From NCBI GenBank assembly GCA_024305745.1, contig JAHRBS010000010.1, positions 2,859,501-2,923,500 on the forward strand: 64,000 bases of DNA, given 5' to 3'. Below, piece by piece: positions 45,086 to 56,147 of the stretch. Position 1 is the first letter of the stretch. Each line of letters begins with the position of its first letter. The position numbers and the translations under genes are program-made. Origin of the DNA: Polyporus tsugae. Taxonomy: Eukaryota > Basidiomycota > Agaricomycetes > Polyporales > Polyporaceae. The notes under the pieces were generated by a model, which saw nothing but the letters and a program-made list of their open reading frames with translations, made no database searches and was not told the DNA's origin.

Positions 45086-47459
45086 TCAGCAGGCATCCAT
45101 GAAGGCAATAAGGTTGTGCAAGATTTCGCGCTGTGAGGGCGCGCCGTCAGCGTTGGCGGTGTTGTCATCGACGTTGTCGTGGTAGATCTGGAGGGTCTTG
45201 ACAACATCCTTGAAGGACCGGTTCTTGCGCTCGAGTAGTCTCCGTACGTGCTCTCGAACCTGCATGATACGCTATGTCAGCGTTACTCGGGAACATGAGT
45301 CTATCAGACGGCATACCCCATCGTCCTCCATGACAATCCATGCAAGGATGTAGTCGACCGTTTGCAGGGTGAAGAGACCACCATCTAATCGTCGAAGATA
45401 CCATAACTCTTCCATGCCCTCGAGGTCTTCACCATCTTCCTCCATTCGCTGTGGAACATGATGAGAAGGTGTGTGGACTAAGAAAGACCACCGAGTTTCG
45501 TACCTTTTTCTCGTCCACAATCTCCTGCTCTGTAACCTTGAGACGATTGTGGGCAGAGTCCCGGATCTCGAGGAGCTTTTCAGGCTTCTCGTAGCTGTTC
45601 TCGACGAACTTGGCCAGAAGGCGTATGCGTGCAGGCGAATCCGAGGCAAGGTTTGAGAGGAGGGATGAGACGATGCCCAGGGTGTGAGCGGTGTCTTCCG
45701 ACGCAGCGTGCCCGGCGTTTGCCTTTTGCTTCTTGTTCGCCTTGCCCATGAACGACGAGAAGAGGGTTTTCAGACCGAGTGCGTCGACGAAAGTCTCGCA
45801 GGCAGCGGTGCCCGCGGGGCCTGACATTGCGTAGTCGAGCACTTTGATTGCCAGCGAGCGAGCGATCATCTTGTCCCTGTAAATGGGATCAATACAGAAG
45901 CGAAGCGGGTCTAGCGCAACGGGGCGTACTTCATGATGAGGACCATCAAATCGACACCCTCGCTATCTAAAAATTGCAGCTTGATCTCGGGCTCGCCGAG
46001 CGCCGAACATAGACAGTCGAAGATATTTTCCATGAACTCCGTCTCATCTGGATCCATGGGGTCTTTCTTGCGATAGCGCTACAAGGACACTAAGTGAGCT
46101 CACGGATCAAGACAAACTGTGTCTCCACCCTACCGAAAGAATCTTGAGCATGGTTTCAACGCCGTCTTTCTTACCCAGCTCTAGCCGGTTTGGTCGGTTG
46201 TTCTGCAGCAAGATGGACAGAATCTCCGCTGCATAACCTCGGTTCTCATCGTGTTTAGGTGACTCTAACCGCTTGAGCACCCATGGCAGGATCTTTGTTT
46301 TAGAGACTAGTTGGGTCGATACCTCAGCATTGAATCCATGGACGTTCTCGAAAATCCCTACATGCGCATTTAGCAAACGTGGCGATGCGGTGGAAAGTAC
46401 TTCCTACCGAGGACATGGAAGATTCCTTGTCGATCAGACTCTTCTGCCTCGTTGAATCGGCTCAAATTATCGACAAGAAGTTCCAAGATGGAGTTGGTCA
46501 ACTGGAACAGAGAGTAAGCACATAGGCCGGTGGACCAAATTACACCGCACTGACCAGACTCTCCATCAACTGCCTCAACGCGTCTTCGCGACTACCCTCT
46601 GCCCCTTCCTCGTCCTCCTGGTCATTCCCGGCATCCTCATCCGTAAATTCGTGAAGAACTTCTACAACGTCGATGACAATGTCCATATTCTCGTGGCTAA
46701 GCAAACCAACGAGACGCTCGATTGCGTTTGAACGGACCATTTCAGGGTACGCAAGCACCGGCGACTGGGCAAGAGGAAGGAGAGCTTTGATAGCGACGTC
46801 CAGGTCGGCCTCAGATTCGATGAATCTACACAGGGACAAGCATGAGAGAAGCACGAGTTGCTTGATTGTAAACTACACACTTTGTAGGGTCGTCTGGGTG
46901 CTTCGACCGCTGGTCTTGGTTCTTGTTCGCGGCGCGCTCGAAACGGGTCAATAACCTCCGCACACCGGTCGGGGTCATCTCCTCTAACTAACGAGGTTCT
47001 GCCCTCAGTAATGAGCACAAGACAGTGGATACGCCTCGAATACTCACGTCCTCTCTCACGTCATCCCCACCCGCTTGGTCGAATATGTTCAGAATGTCCT
47101 TCTGTTCCTTCGTCAGTCCGCCGCCAAAGAACCGCCCTTCGTCGTCGTCCTCTGCGAAGTAGTCCGCGTCTCCGCCCGGCGCGAAGTCCATGGAGTCCTG
47201 GCCCTCGTTCTCATCCTCCACGGTGGCCCTGTGTTTCCCTTTGTCGCGCGATGGTGCGCCGTTTTCGGGAGAAACTGTGGAGACCGAGTTACCCTCCTCG
47301 TCCATCCTCAAACGTTTCAGCATCTCCGGAGTAGGATTGTCAGGCAGTCGCCGCTTATGACCACCAGCCGGTAGCTTGGGGACCTGTAGAGAGGTTGGGT
47401 GGAGTGTCCAAACAGACACACAGTGACACACCAACCTTGAAGAGCTTGTCGATATCCAT
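45086..47459 (-). CDS. CTNNBL1: Beta-catenin-like protein 1 (spliceosome-associated ARM protein)
   Basis: Armadillo-repeat protein associated with the Prp19/CDC5L complex of the spliceosome. Starts MDIDKLFKVPKLPAGGHKRR at 47459, a Lys/Arg-rich head. An acidic stretch (DADYFAEDDDEGRFFGGGL) leads to LTKEQKDILNIFDQA, as in CTNNBL1. ARM repeats continue through VRSNAIERLVGLLSHENMDI, SKTKILPWVLKRL, GYAAEILSILLQNNRPNRLE and EKPEKLLEIRDSAHNRLKV. The ending WYLRRLDGGLFTLQTVDYIL and the last exon (HNLIAFMDAC) are family-typical. Many introns of about 50 bases. Confidence 0.92.
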
Positions 47460-47724
47460 GCTGGTGAGAACGACGAGGATGGTAGCTAGACAAGTAGAGG
47501 GATGTCACCAAGCAGGGGCAGATTCAAGATGTATACTGTGACGCGCGGGGGGCGGGCGCCTAACATTTGACTTGGCAGCTCTGAAGGTCGTATGAACATA
47601 CATACATTGCATTATGGACGTGGTCAACACCGCGAATAATACACTACTCTACGAGAATACGCCGAGCATGTCCGACTCAAAACTCCTACTATCGAAACTG
47701 ACGGCAGCACACCAAAGCAGAAGC

Positions 47725-48551
47725 TCAGTAGGGTTTGTGTCTGCTCTTCTTCAGCTCCTTCTCCAGCTGTTTGGCCTTCCTATGGCCAATCTCAACGGGA
47801 TTGACAGTGGTATCAGCCTTCTTCAACTTGATAGGGCGGTTACCCACGTATTTGCCTGTCGTAAACTGGTTACAGAGAGCACGCAATACGCCCAACACAA
47901 TGGAATACTCACCATCCATTTCCTTCCACGCTTTGAGGAAGTCTTCGGGGTCTGAGAAAGCCACAAAACCAAATTTCGCCTGAAGCTGAGGGTCAGTGGC
48001 GAGCACAGACTCTAGATGCGCGAGACTTGCCTTGTTACTCAGCCTGTCCCGGATGACCCGTGCCTTTTGGAACGAGGCATACTTGTTGAAGGCGTTGGAC
48101 AGCACGTCGTCAGAGACATCATTACTAAGGTCGCCTACGAACAAACGGAACCATGCTAGGTAAATGGTTAGACATATCCACTAGAGCTAACAACTCCACA
48201 AGAGTACTCACAAGGATTCCACTCGAGCAGGGTCTGGTCCTCCCAGACCTTTCCACCACCCTTGCGGAGGACGGTGGTGCGCTTACCGCCCTTGGCCAGT
48301 TTCCCTCCGGCCCCGCCCCGTTTGTCGACCATGGCACCTGGAACGTAGACACTCTGCTGAGCGAGAATACCGACATCATATTCGTATGCATTGGCAGGCA
48401 CAGGGGCACTATGGGCAGAAGTCGATGAGCCTGGAATAGGGTACATGGGCCCCGCGTAGGGTTGGTGGTATGGGTTGACATCGGAGGAAGACGAGCCCTG
48501 TTGCTGGTATTGGTATTGCTGGTAGTAGTTCTGCGCAGAGTAAGGATCCAT
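47725..48551 (-). CDS. RBM42: RBM42-like RRM protein
   Basis: Single C-terminal RRM with low-complexity Tyr/Gln-rich head (MDPYSAQNYYQQYQYQQQG). The segment GKVWEDQTLLEWNPC, then after a splice FRLFVGDLSNDVSDDVLSNA, matches RBM42 just before and into its RRM. RNP1 is FGFVAFSDPEDFLKAWKEMD, interrupted by an intron upstream. The end KYVGNRPIKLKKADTTVNPV and a Lys-rich tail complete the family pattern. RBM42 binds pre-mRNA/mRNA 3' regions and spliceosomal complexes in animals; role here is by analogy. It lies 265 bases upstream of the CTNNBL1 start on the same strand. Confidence 0.88.
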
Positions 48552-48977
48552 GATGCTCGGAGTTCTAGGGAGGCTAACAAGGGAGTTCAGATGTTGAGAG
48601 CAAGGGACGGACAGAAGCAGCCCAAGGCAGATGACTGCACACTGCAGGTTAAGGCTGCGTCAAGGGAACGTTCAGATACCTCGGCGCCAGCCGTCAGGAC
48701 CCCGCAACCGATGCCCACGTGGCTTCTGCGGGGTCTCACCGCCCAAGATTCTCCAGTGACTCTGAGGGCCAGTGTGCCATCAACGAACAAACCCCCCTCC
48801 TCAAGGCCCCCGCTTCAAGGTGAGTACTGGTTGTAACTGTGCGAAAGCCCATCTTGTGCACGTTGCCGCGTTCTGTGCGTTGCGGTTGCAAGAAATCGTA
48901 CGGGATGACGATGGATGGCTTTGCACGGAACTGGATGAACCTTCATTCGAAGGCTTACTTTGCACAACTTCCACCAG
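48552..48977 (+). promoter_or_regulatory. RBM42 / RPL5 divergent region with an intron ending at the RPL5 ATG
   Basis: A good donor (CAAG|GTGAGT) at 48820 and acceptor (CCACCAG) at 48977 define a possible 158-base leader intron that ends at the base before the RPL5 ATG. Most introns in this window are about 50-60 bases. I looked for C/D box snoRNA motifs in it and found no convincing pair. Confidence 0.5.
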
Positions 48978-50028
48978 ATGCCGTTCGTCAAGAAGATCAA
49001 GTCCGACGCCTACTTCTCGCGCTTCCAGGTCAAATACCGTCGCAGGCGTGAGGGCAAGACCGACTACTATGCCCGCAAGCGGCTGGTGACCCAGGCAAAG
49101 AACAAGTAGTACGTCGGGCAACTATTTGATCTGTGAGTGCACCCTCACATAGCTACAGCAACGCCCCCAAATACCGCCTGGTTGTCCGCTTCACGAACAA
49201 GGAGGTCATCGTCCAGATTGTCTACGCCCGCCTCCAGGGTGACTTTGTCCTCACCGCTGCCCGCTCGAAGGAGCTCCCCCGTTATGGCATCAACCATGGT
49301 CTTACCAACTGGGCTGCTGGTATGTCTGCATAGTGGTCTGGATACGTTAGTCCCCTAATTTAGGATATTCTCAGCCTATGCGACCGGTCTCCTCTGCGCT
49401 CGTCGTGCTCTGACCAAGCTTGGCCTTGCGGACAAGTACGAGGGTGTCGCAGAGCCCGACGGTACTCTGTCCCTCACCGAGGAGCTTGATGGCGAGGACG
49501 ACCCCCGTCCGTTCAAGTGTTACCTTGACGTTGGTCTCAAACGCACATCGACTGGTTCTCGTGTGTTCGGCGCCCTCAAGGGTGCATCGGACGGCGGCAT
49601 CTTCATCCCCCACAACGAGAAGCGATTCCCTGGCTATGACCCCGAGTCCAAGGAGCTCGATGCCGAGGTCCTGAAGAAGTACATCTTCGGTGGCCACGTT
49701 GCTGAGTACATGGAGTCGCTCGAGGAGGAGGATGACGAGCGGTACGTGCCATCACCAGACGTGTTCAAGCCCATGCTGATATTTTCACAGCTTCAAGAAG
49801 CAGTTCTCGACCTACCTCGCGGATGGCGTTGGCTCGGAGGACATCGAGGAGATCTACACCAACGCCTACGCGGCCATCCGTGAAGACCCCACCTTCAAGC
49901 CCACCGATAAGTCGAAGGACTGGGCTACGGAGACCAAAAAGCACATGACGCCCAAGCTCACCCTGGAGCAGCGCAGGGAGCGCATCCAGGAGAAGATCAC
50001 AGCGTTCCGCGCAGAGAACGAGGAGTAG
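48978..50028 (+). CDS. RPL5: 60S ribosomal protein L5 (uL18)
   Basis: Large-subunit protein that carries 5S rRNA into the central protuberance. Start [20 protein letters not shown], then [20 protein letters not shown]. After the first coding intron come [93 protein letters not shown] and [19 protein letters not shown]. The C-terminal basic/acidic helices end at 50028. Four coding exons, about 300 residues, all blocks conserved. Confidence 0.97.
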
Positions 50029-50203
50029 ACGGTCTGTCGTTGCTTTCGGGATATTCATTTCTGCATGTATCGCTCCACACCCACCCCTACGATGCCTATG
50101 ACACAAAAATTAGGCTATGCTATTGCCATGCTATCTTCGCATTTACCAGCAGATCATTGTGTGCGTGTGTACATGTGTTGAGACATCTAAATGAGTTCGC
50201 GCG

Positions 50204-52376
50204 CTATCGCCCTAAGGAGGATTCCATGGTATGTCGCACCCACTCGAAGAGGGATAGCTGCCCGCCAGGACGGTACTGCTCGATATGAATGGGTCGGTTG
50301 TCACGTCCTGACCTGGAAGCCGAGCATGAGATGGCGTCACCAGAGAAACTGATTTGGAAGTTCCTGGTCATCCAAAGTCAGTCACTGTTCAATGCGGAGG
50401 GGAGGATAAACTAACAGTACGCAGCCTTCCCATCTGCCAACGCTCCGACCACTCAAAAGGTCGACAAACCAGGTCCCGTTGACCCGTTCACAGAGTTCCG
50501 TTCCCATCTCGCATATCCGACTCAAGAGACCTCCACTGATTTCGTCAACAAGCAGCTGGGTCAGTTGGGAGATAGACGCTATGGGCAGAGTGGCTTGTGG
50601 GAGGTGGACAACAAGCGTCGACGGCGACGCTGTGGTGAAGCGCAATGTATGTCTAGGGTGTGGTCAGTGACAAAACGATGGAACGCGTTGAAGACGAACC
50701 TGTCATCCAACCGGAGCAGAGCATCACCACCGAGCGGCTTGGGCTTGTCGCTCAGTAGGGACACGATAAGGTTCTCACCACTGTCCGCCACGGGGTCGTA
50801 GTGGATTTTGGTAGACACGCCTGCAAGACGTAGCGCCGCCACTACCCGGTCGATCTCGTCACGTATGCGCTCCCAAAATTCGCAATATTGCAGAACGTCG
50901 ATGATCGGCTGGAGGACTGGGGGTAGTTGCGGGCCAGGTTTGAGTGCAATACTTGTCCTGTTCAGTCGGTTGCTTTTCGAGACTCGGTGTGCACGCGACA
51001 ACAGAATGTGAAGCAAGGAGTAGACAAGGTCGCAGTAAGGATCGACCTGCCTGTCGTGATTGCGGATACTTTCGCCATCCACCTGACAGAATGAGTTCAC
51101 GGGGGTTCCTGTGGACTGCATGAACCGGACCTACCAACTCGAAACGCAGCTCTGTGCTTTGTGCCGCGTCGATGATGATGAGGCGTTCCGAGACTTCTGC
51201 CGACGCCGTCGGTAGGCTACTTGCTTCCCTGATCAAGGCCGCAAACACTTCCTGCTCTACGACCTCTGCTTGCGCGGCACGCAAAGCGCCATCCAACGCG
51301 CCGTCGTCTAGATCCGAGATAAAGTTGTAGGAAGTATGTCGAGAACCGTCTGGCGATACGCGGGTAATCGAGACGCGGAGGCGGGTCCTTTGACGCATCG
51401 GAAACTCTATAGAGCTTCCATCCAGAGTCGACATGCGTCCTATTGCACGTCGGCGGAACAACGCGGGTGCTGTGGGAACTCGGTCAACAAGAATAGATTA
51501 CGGCAGATAGGATGGGAGAGTAACGTACATTCCTCGAGTCCGAAGGAAATAAGAAAGTCCTTGGAGGTCTTATCCGCGCCTTTCCCGGTGGCAGACCCCA
51601 GGGGTAGCGGTGCAGGTATGAGTCCCCAATTACCTCGCCTGATCTTGAGGGCGTCCACCCAGTACTTCTCGCCGGACACGCGGCCCTCTTCCATTTGCTC
51701 TGCAGCGGTCTTGAATAGGTCAGCAGCAGATCTGAGCGCCTTGTCTTTGCCTCCGACTGTCAGCTGGGCGTTGAACGCCTGTACGGAGACTATCGGCGCC
51801 GGTTTCGTGACAACTGTGGCGGCGAGCGGGTTGGGTGGGAGGGTGAACGGTTGGTTGGAGATGGACGAGGACAGAAGAAGGGTAAGCAGATCTCTTGCTT
51901 GGCACATTTCTCCATGCGCGGTGCTGCATTCAGTTAATTCATCCATAAAATTGACACTCTCTGTGAGACTCACTACAATACGCCCATGAGCTCCATGCGC
52001 ATCTTGTAGAGCTCCTCGGGCGTCATATGGTGGGACGACTCTGGAGCCTGTCCATCGCCTGAAGCGGTGTCGCCATCTTCTCCCTCATCTTGAACGTCGC
52101 GAATGGCGGTGCGCGCGTCCTTCTCTGCTTCAAAGAAGTCAACACCGCGTTCCAAGAATATCCGCCTCAGCTTGGTTCCAACCGCTGCAGTCGGATCCTC
52201 ACGTCTAACCACGCAGATGAGACAGTCGGAAGGCAGAGACGACGACGTACTCACGGACGATATATGTGTTGTCCTTCCGGTGTGATATCCAACAAATCGA
52301 GGATCGGTCCGCCGTTGTCGTCCTTGTGAGGCCTCTCAAGGGAGAGCTTCAGCATTTTCCACGGCGGCTCTTCCAT
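50204..52376 (-). CDS. MED17: Mediator head subunit Med17 (Srb4)
   Basis: Structural core of the Mediator head, bridging activators and RNA polymerase II. The start at 52376 gives MEEPPWKMLKLSLERPHKDD. Later stretches are LRRIFLERGVDFFEAEKD, MTPEELYKMRMELMGVL, ARDLLTLLLSSS, VTKPAPIVSVQAFNAQLTVG, EGRVSGEKYWVDALKIRRGN and WGLIPAPLPLG, then RLIIIDAAQSTELRFEL. The C-terminus, after introns near 50645-50690 and 50362-50420, reads TLRFTTASPSTLVVHLPQAT, EGCVLNFQISFSGDAISCSA and SLFEWVRHTIESSLGR. Frame continuity needs a GTTAGT donor at about 50420. Divergent from the Zn2Cys6 gene with 350 bases between starts. Confidence 0.85.
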
Positions 52377-52726
52377 GAGGCTAGACTGGTGCGGTCCGAA
52401 GGTTGTCCGAAGGTGCGGAAGGTATCGTATGGGCGAGGAGGCTGATGATGTCAAAGGTGTCCAGACGGCGGCGATTGATGACCCGGGCGTGAGTTCAGGG
52501 CATGCGAACGACGATGATTGGAGGTCGGAGACAAGTTTGTTTGGTGCGTTCCTCAGGTCGCCGCGCCTTCCGTCCCCCATCACGTGCTCAGATCCACGGC
52601 AGACTCAGACTCGCTCCTCGCTCCGAGTCCCCTCCTTAGCCCTTGTCTCTTCCTTCGCCGTTCCTTCTGCTCCTCCATCGCACTTCTCTCTTCTCCGACC
52701 GAGCGCAGGTTCCCCCTGCGCCCACC
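52377..52726. promoter_or_regulatory. Shared divergent promoter region, MED17 / Zn2Cys6 factor
   Basis: 350 bases between opposite start codons. Pyrimidine-rich near the plus-strand ATG (about 52640-52720), a common basidiomycete promoter feature. No TATA box or strong palindrome noticed. Confidence 0.45.
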
Positions 52727-55707
52727 ATGCCCAAGAACATGTCTGCGATAACCTCAGACTCTGGGGGCTTCACTCCCGCTAGACGCAAATCCGAGGATGA
52801 GCTGGACTCGAGCCGTGCCTCCAAAAAGGCACGGACGCGCGTCAGGTTAGTCGCTTTCATCGAAATACGATAACCATTTAATCTGATCGCGCGTGCAGCT
52901 ACTCTTGCGGCGAGTGCCATCGTCGCAAACAAAAGGTTCTTATCTTGTGCCATTGCTCGGTGGCCATCTTGCTCATTGCATGTGCATGTTTAGTGCGATA
53001 GGCAAATCCCATGTTCGCATGTGCGTGCTATCCGCTTCCATTCATGCCAGCCATTTTGACGATTCGCGTCAAGTGTATCGCGCGCAAAGTCCCCGAATTA
53101 TGCAAGTCATATACGCCCGGCAAGACCGACCAGGATATACATGTTCGCCTAGCTCGGCTGGAGCAGATTGTCGAAACCGCATTACCCCATTATTGGTCGC
53201 AAGGAAATGGAACCCCTGTCTCTGACGGCAGCGGTCCGCACGACCAACATCGCTCCGCGTCCCCGGCTGACGACGGTAACCGTTCACCGGTTGAGGATGA
53301 GGACCCTAGTGGAGGTTATTTCGAGAGTGGAAGGTGGTATGGCAAGAGCGCTTCCGGACTTGTAACAGCACCCGCCGTCTTGGAGCAGGTAAGTATTTCA
53401 GGCCCTGGTGCGATATTTTCTGTTGGTGACATGTTTCTCCCGATCTAGCTGCAAAGCATGGTGCCAAGTCCTGCTCCGGAGGGCAGCACCAATGGTGTCT
53501 CCCTGACTTCCAACCAGCTACAATCCGACATCTTCAACGTTGACCCGAAGCCAACCATTACCTCCATGGAACCCACCGCTACCGAACGCTTACAGCGTCT
53601 CATGCGGGATTGCGGTTACAGCACAGACCGTCTGGGGAACATGTACAGTGAGCTTCCAGCCCGGAAGCTGCGGGACGACCTCATCGATTACTACTTTACC
53701 GCCATGTCCGTGCTGGCATTCGTGCTCCCTGAGTTGCATCGCTGACTTATCAGTGTGACAGAAATTGGACTCGTTACCCGATATCGGAGAACGAGTTCCG
53801 TGCCTCCTACGTCTCGCTCCTAGCCAACGAGCAGAATCTGGCTAATCCTAACAATATCCGATTCCTCCCTCTATTATTCGTGGTGTTGGCGATCGCCGTG
53901 AGAATGGCACCAGATACCATAGGTGGTACTGAGCAGACGAGGAGAACTGCAGGCTCTCGGTATTATTGGGGCTGTGCGTCCGCTTGTTGGTCTCGGTCTG
54001 CTAAAACTAACTCCCTATTCAGCGCGTCGCGCGCTACTGATCGTGGCAGCCATTCATCCTGATTGCTTCGAGTTGGTTCTAACTCGGATGCTGGTACGTA
54101 TGTTGTCCCCCAATTATTAGATATTTTCTTACAAAGGTGTCCAGAGCGCTCGATTCCTCGTTCTTGACCGCAGAATGACGGAGTCCTGGAGTCAACTGGG
54201 TGCGGCCGTCAGGACTGCTCAAGCGATAGGTTTACACAGAGACGGCGTGGACATGGTCAGCTGTTCACACACTGTGCGGAAATCAAACTAATCGTATATG
54301 CAGGGAATGGACTCAACTCAGTCCGAACGGCGTCGCCGGATATGGTCAGTCATGATGGAGACGTTGTGTGTTCAGTGCTAATACAAAGTACCCAGGGCGA
54401 ACTTATATCACGCCGACCGCTCCATTGCCCTTGTGCTAGGTCGACCTATTGCCATCCACGATAGCTACACGTCAACGCGGCCACCTATCAATGCCGACGA
54501 GCAGACCTCCAGAGGCATGAAACTCAAGGGTCTTCCACTTTCACAACCTACAAGAGCCACCTTCATAATTCTTAGGCACCAGCTCGCCTACATCATGGGT
54601 CGTATGTCCGACTTTTTTCAAAACGTTCACACACCAAGGCATTACTCGGACGTCCTGGCCCTTGACGACGAACTCCTCAAATGGAAGAAGGATCTTCCGC
54701 CATACTACTCCCTCGACCCCGACACCTCGCTCGACCATACGCTTACATACATTCCCCTGCAGCGTTTCTTGCTGGTGACCGAGTTTCTATTTGTCCGCAT
54801 CTCACTACATCGGCCCTACCTTTTGCGGAAACTGGATAGTACCAAGTACTCCCGATCTCGAGACGCCTGCTTCGAATCTGCCCTGAAAGACCACCAGATC
54901 CGCCAGGAGTATATCGCCACAACTACTCGGGAAGGCCGCGATCCTGTTGCAAGTGCCTACCGCGAGTTCCAGGCGGCGATGATCGCGGGCATTTACTTGG
55001 TGCTTTATCCGAAGGGGAAGGAAGAGGGCAAGATGCACGATCTTCTTGACTACTTCCTTGTCAGGCACAGGCAACTTCCGGATGCGGACGAGATTTCCCG
55101 TCGGGAGGTCAAGATTATCGAGTTCTTGAAGCTCAAATCTTTCCAGTCTGCGGGGACCCCCGGTGGCACGCCGAATGAACAGGCGATGGCGGTTGACGCT
55201 CCTGGGGATCCTATCTCAAACCCCTCGGCCCCCTCCGGCTCACGTGGAACCGCAATGTCGCGACTATCCCAGAACGCGAACACCAACTTACCCGTCTTCT
55301 CGGGTTCATCTTTCGCGTCTGTCGCGTCTGTTCCTCTCTCCTCACCCAGCCAGGCCTTCGCACAGCTTTCCCGCCCGTCGCCCGTCGAGCAGGTCGAGCA
55401 GCTCCAGCGGTCCGGGACTCAGTCCGGGTCTGGAGGTAGGAGCCCTCTAGCCGAAGACGAGACGGCACAGTCGCTTCTGGACCAATGGTGCAACATCTTC
55501 AGCGGCGGCCCAGCGGTCGACGATCAGTCTGGAGGCAGCCTCCCGTGGGCAACGCCTGGCTTGGGCGACCTCAACGGGTGGCTGGGGACGAACCAGACTA
55601 GCGTATCGCCTGTCTTGGGTAGCGATACGCTGCCGAGTGTGGACGGGTCAGACTGGAGCTATTGGGAGACGTTGGTCAACCAGATTCGCAGCGGACCGGT
55701 GTCGTAG
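52727..55707 (+). CDS. Zn2Cys6 transcription factor with fungal-specific TF domain
   Basis: Binuclear zinc cluster regulator, nuclear; target genes unknown. Start MPKNMSAITSDSGGFTPARR. The cluster is assembled from three exons: SCGECHRRKQK, CDRQIPCSH, then CIARKVPELC, giving six Cys with CxxC-x6-C-x5-CxxC-x8-C spacing. A coiled linker DQDIHVRLARLEQIVE follows. The fungal_trans domain spans about 53760-54850: RYPISENEFRASYVSLL, a split region around 53880-54150, TESWSQLGAAVRTAQAIGLH, RRRRIWANLYHADRSIALVL and GRPIAIHDSYTSTRPP. The C-terminal 170 residues are Ser/Gly/Pro-rich and probably activating. Several introns between 52840 and 54400; the junctions in 53900-54130 are only approximate. No target can be inferred from neighbours. 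Confidence 0.88.
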
Positions 55708-56147
55708 GGGCCTCCTGCTCCATAGACGGCGCGTGTTGTATAGACATCGCTAGACTACTTACGTACACCGAGACTAATGTACAGTTCCTATGTTGTTCCA
55801 TTACTTGCATTGGTTTCCTGAGACAGAGACATAGATGCGGAGAAAGAGAGAGGCGATCTGAAATGAACTCACTATATGACCTCATTTTTGTGCACGTGCA
55901 GTGCTGTCGCTACTAACGTCTGCTCGCGATCGCGGCTTCTCCCTAACCATCTGGTTTGCTTGCATCTCACATTCCATCCCAACGACGCACACGCCTGAGC
56001 TCGTGTTCTTGAATACCAGTTGGACATTCAAATCCTGGTAGTTCGGGTATGCCAACATCTTGCCTACTACTCTTACAGGAATCGACTGAATATCCACTTA
56101 ATCGTGTCCGAATGCAGGCTATTTCTAGGCATTCGTACCGGTGCACA
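55708..56147. other. Intergenic region before the EEP gene
   Basis: Tandem plus-strand neighbours. It holds the 3' end of the Zn2Cys6 gene and the promoter of the next. The EEP frame is open back to an ATG at 56049, so coding might begin there. Nothing else seen. Confidence 0.4.

Noticed and set aside
48820..48977. Possible C/D box snoRNA in the RPL5 leader intron
   Set aside because: An ATGACGA-like stretch resembles a C box, but no matching D box and terminal stem were found.
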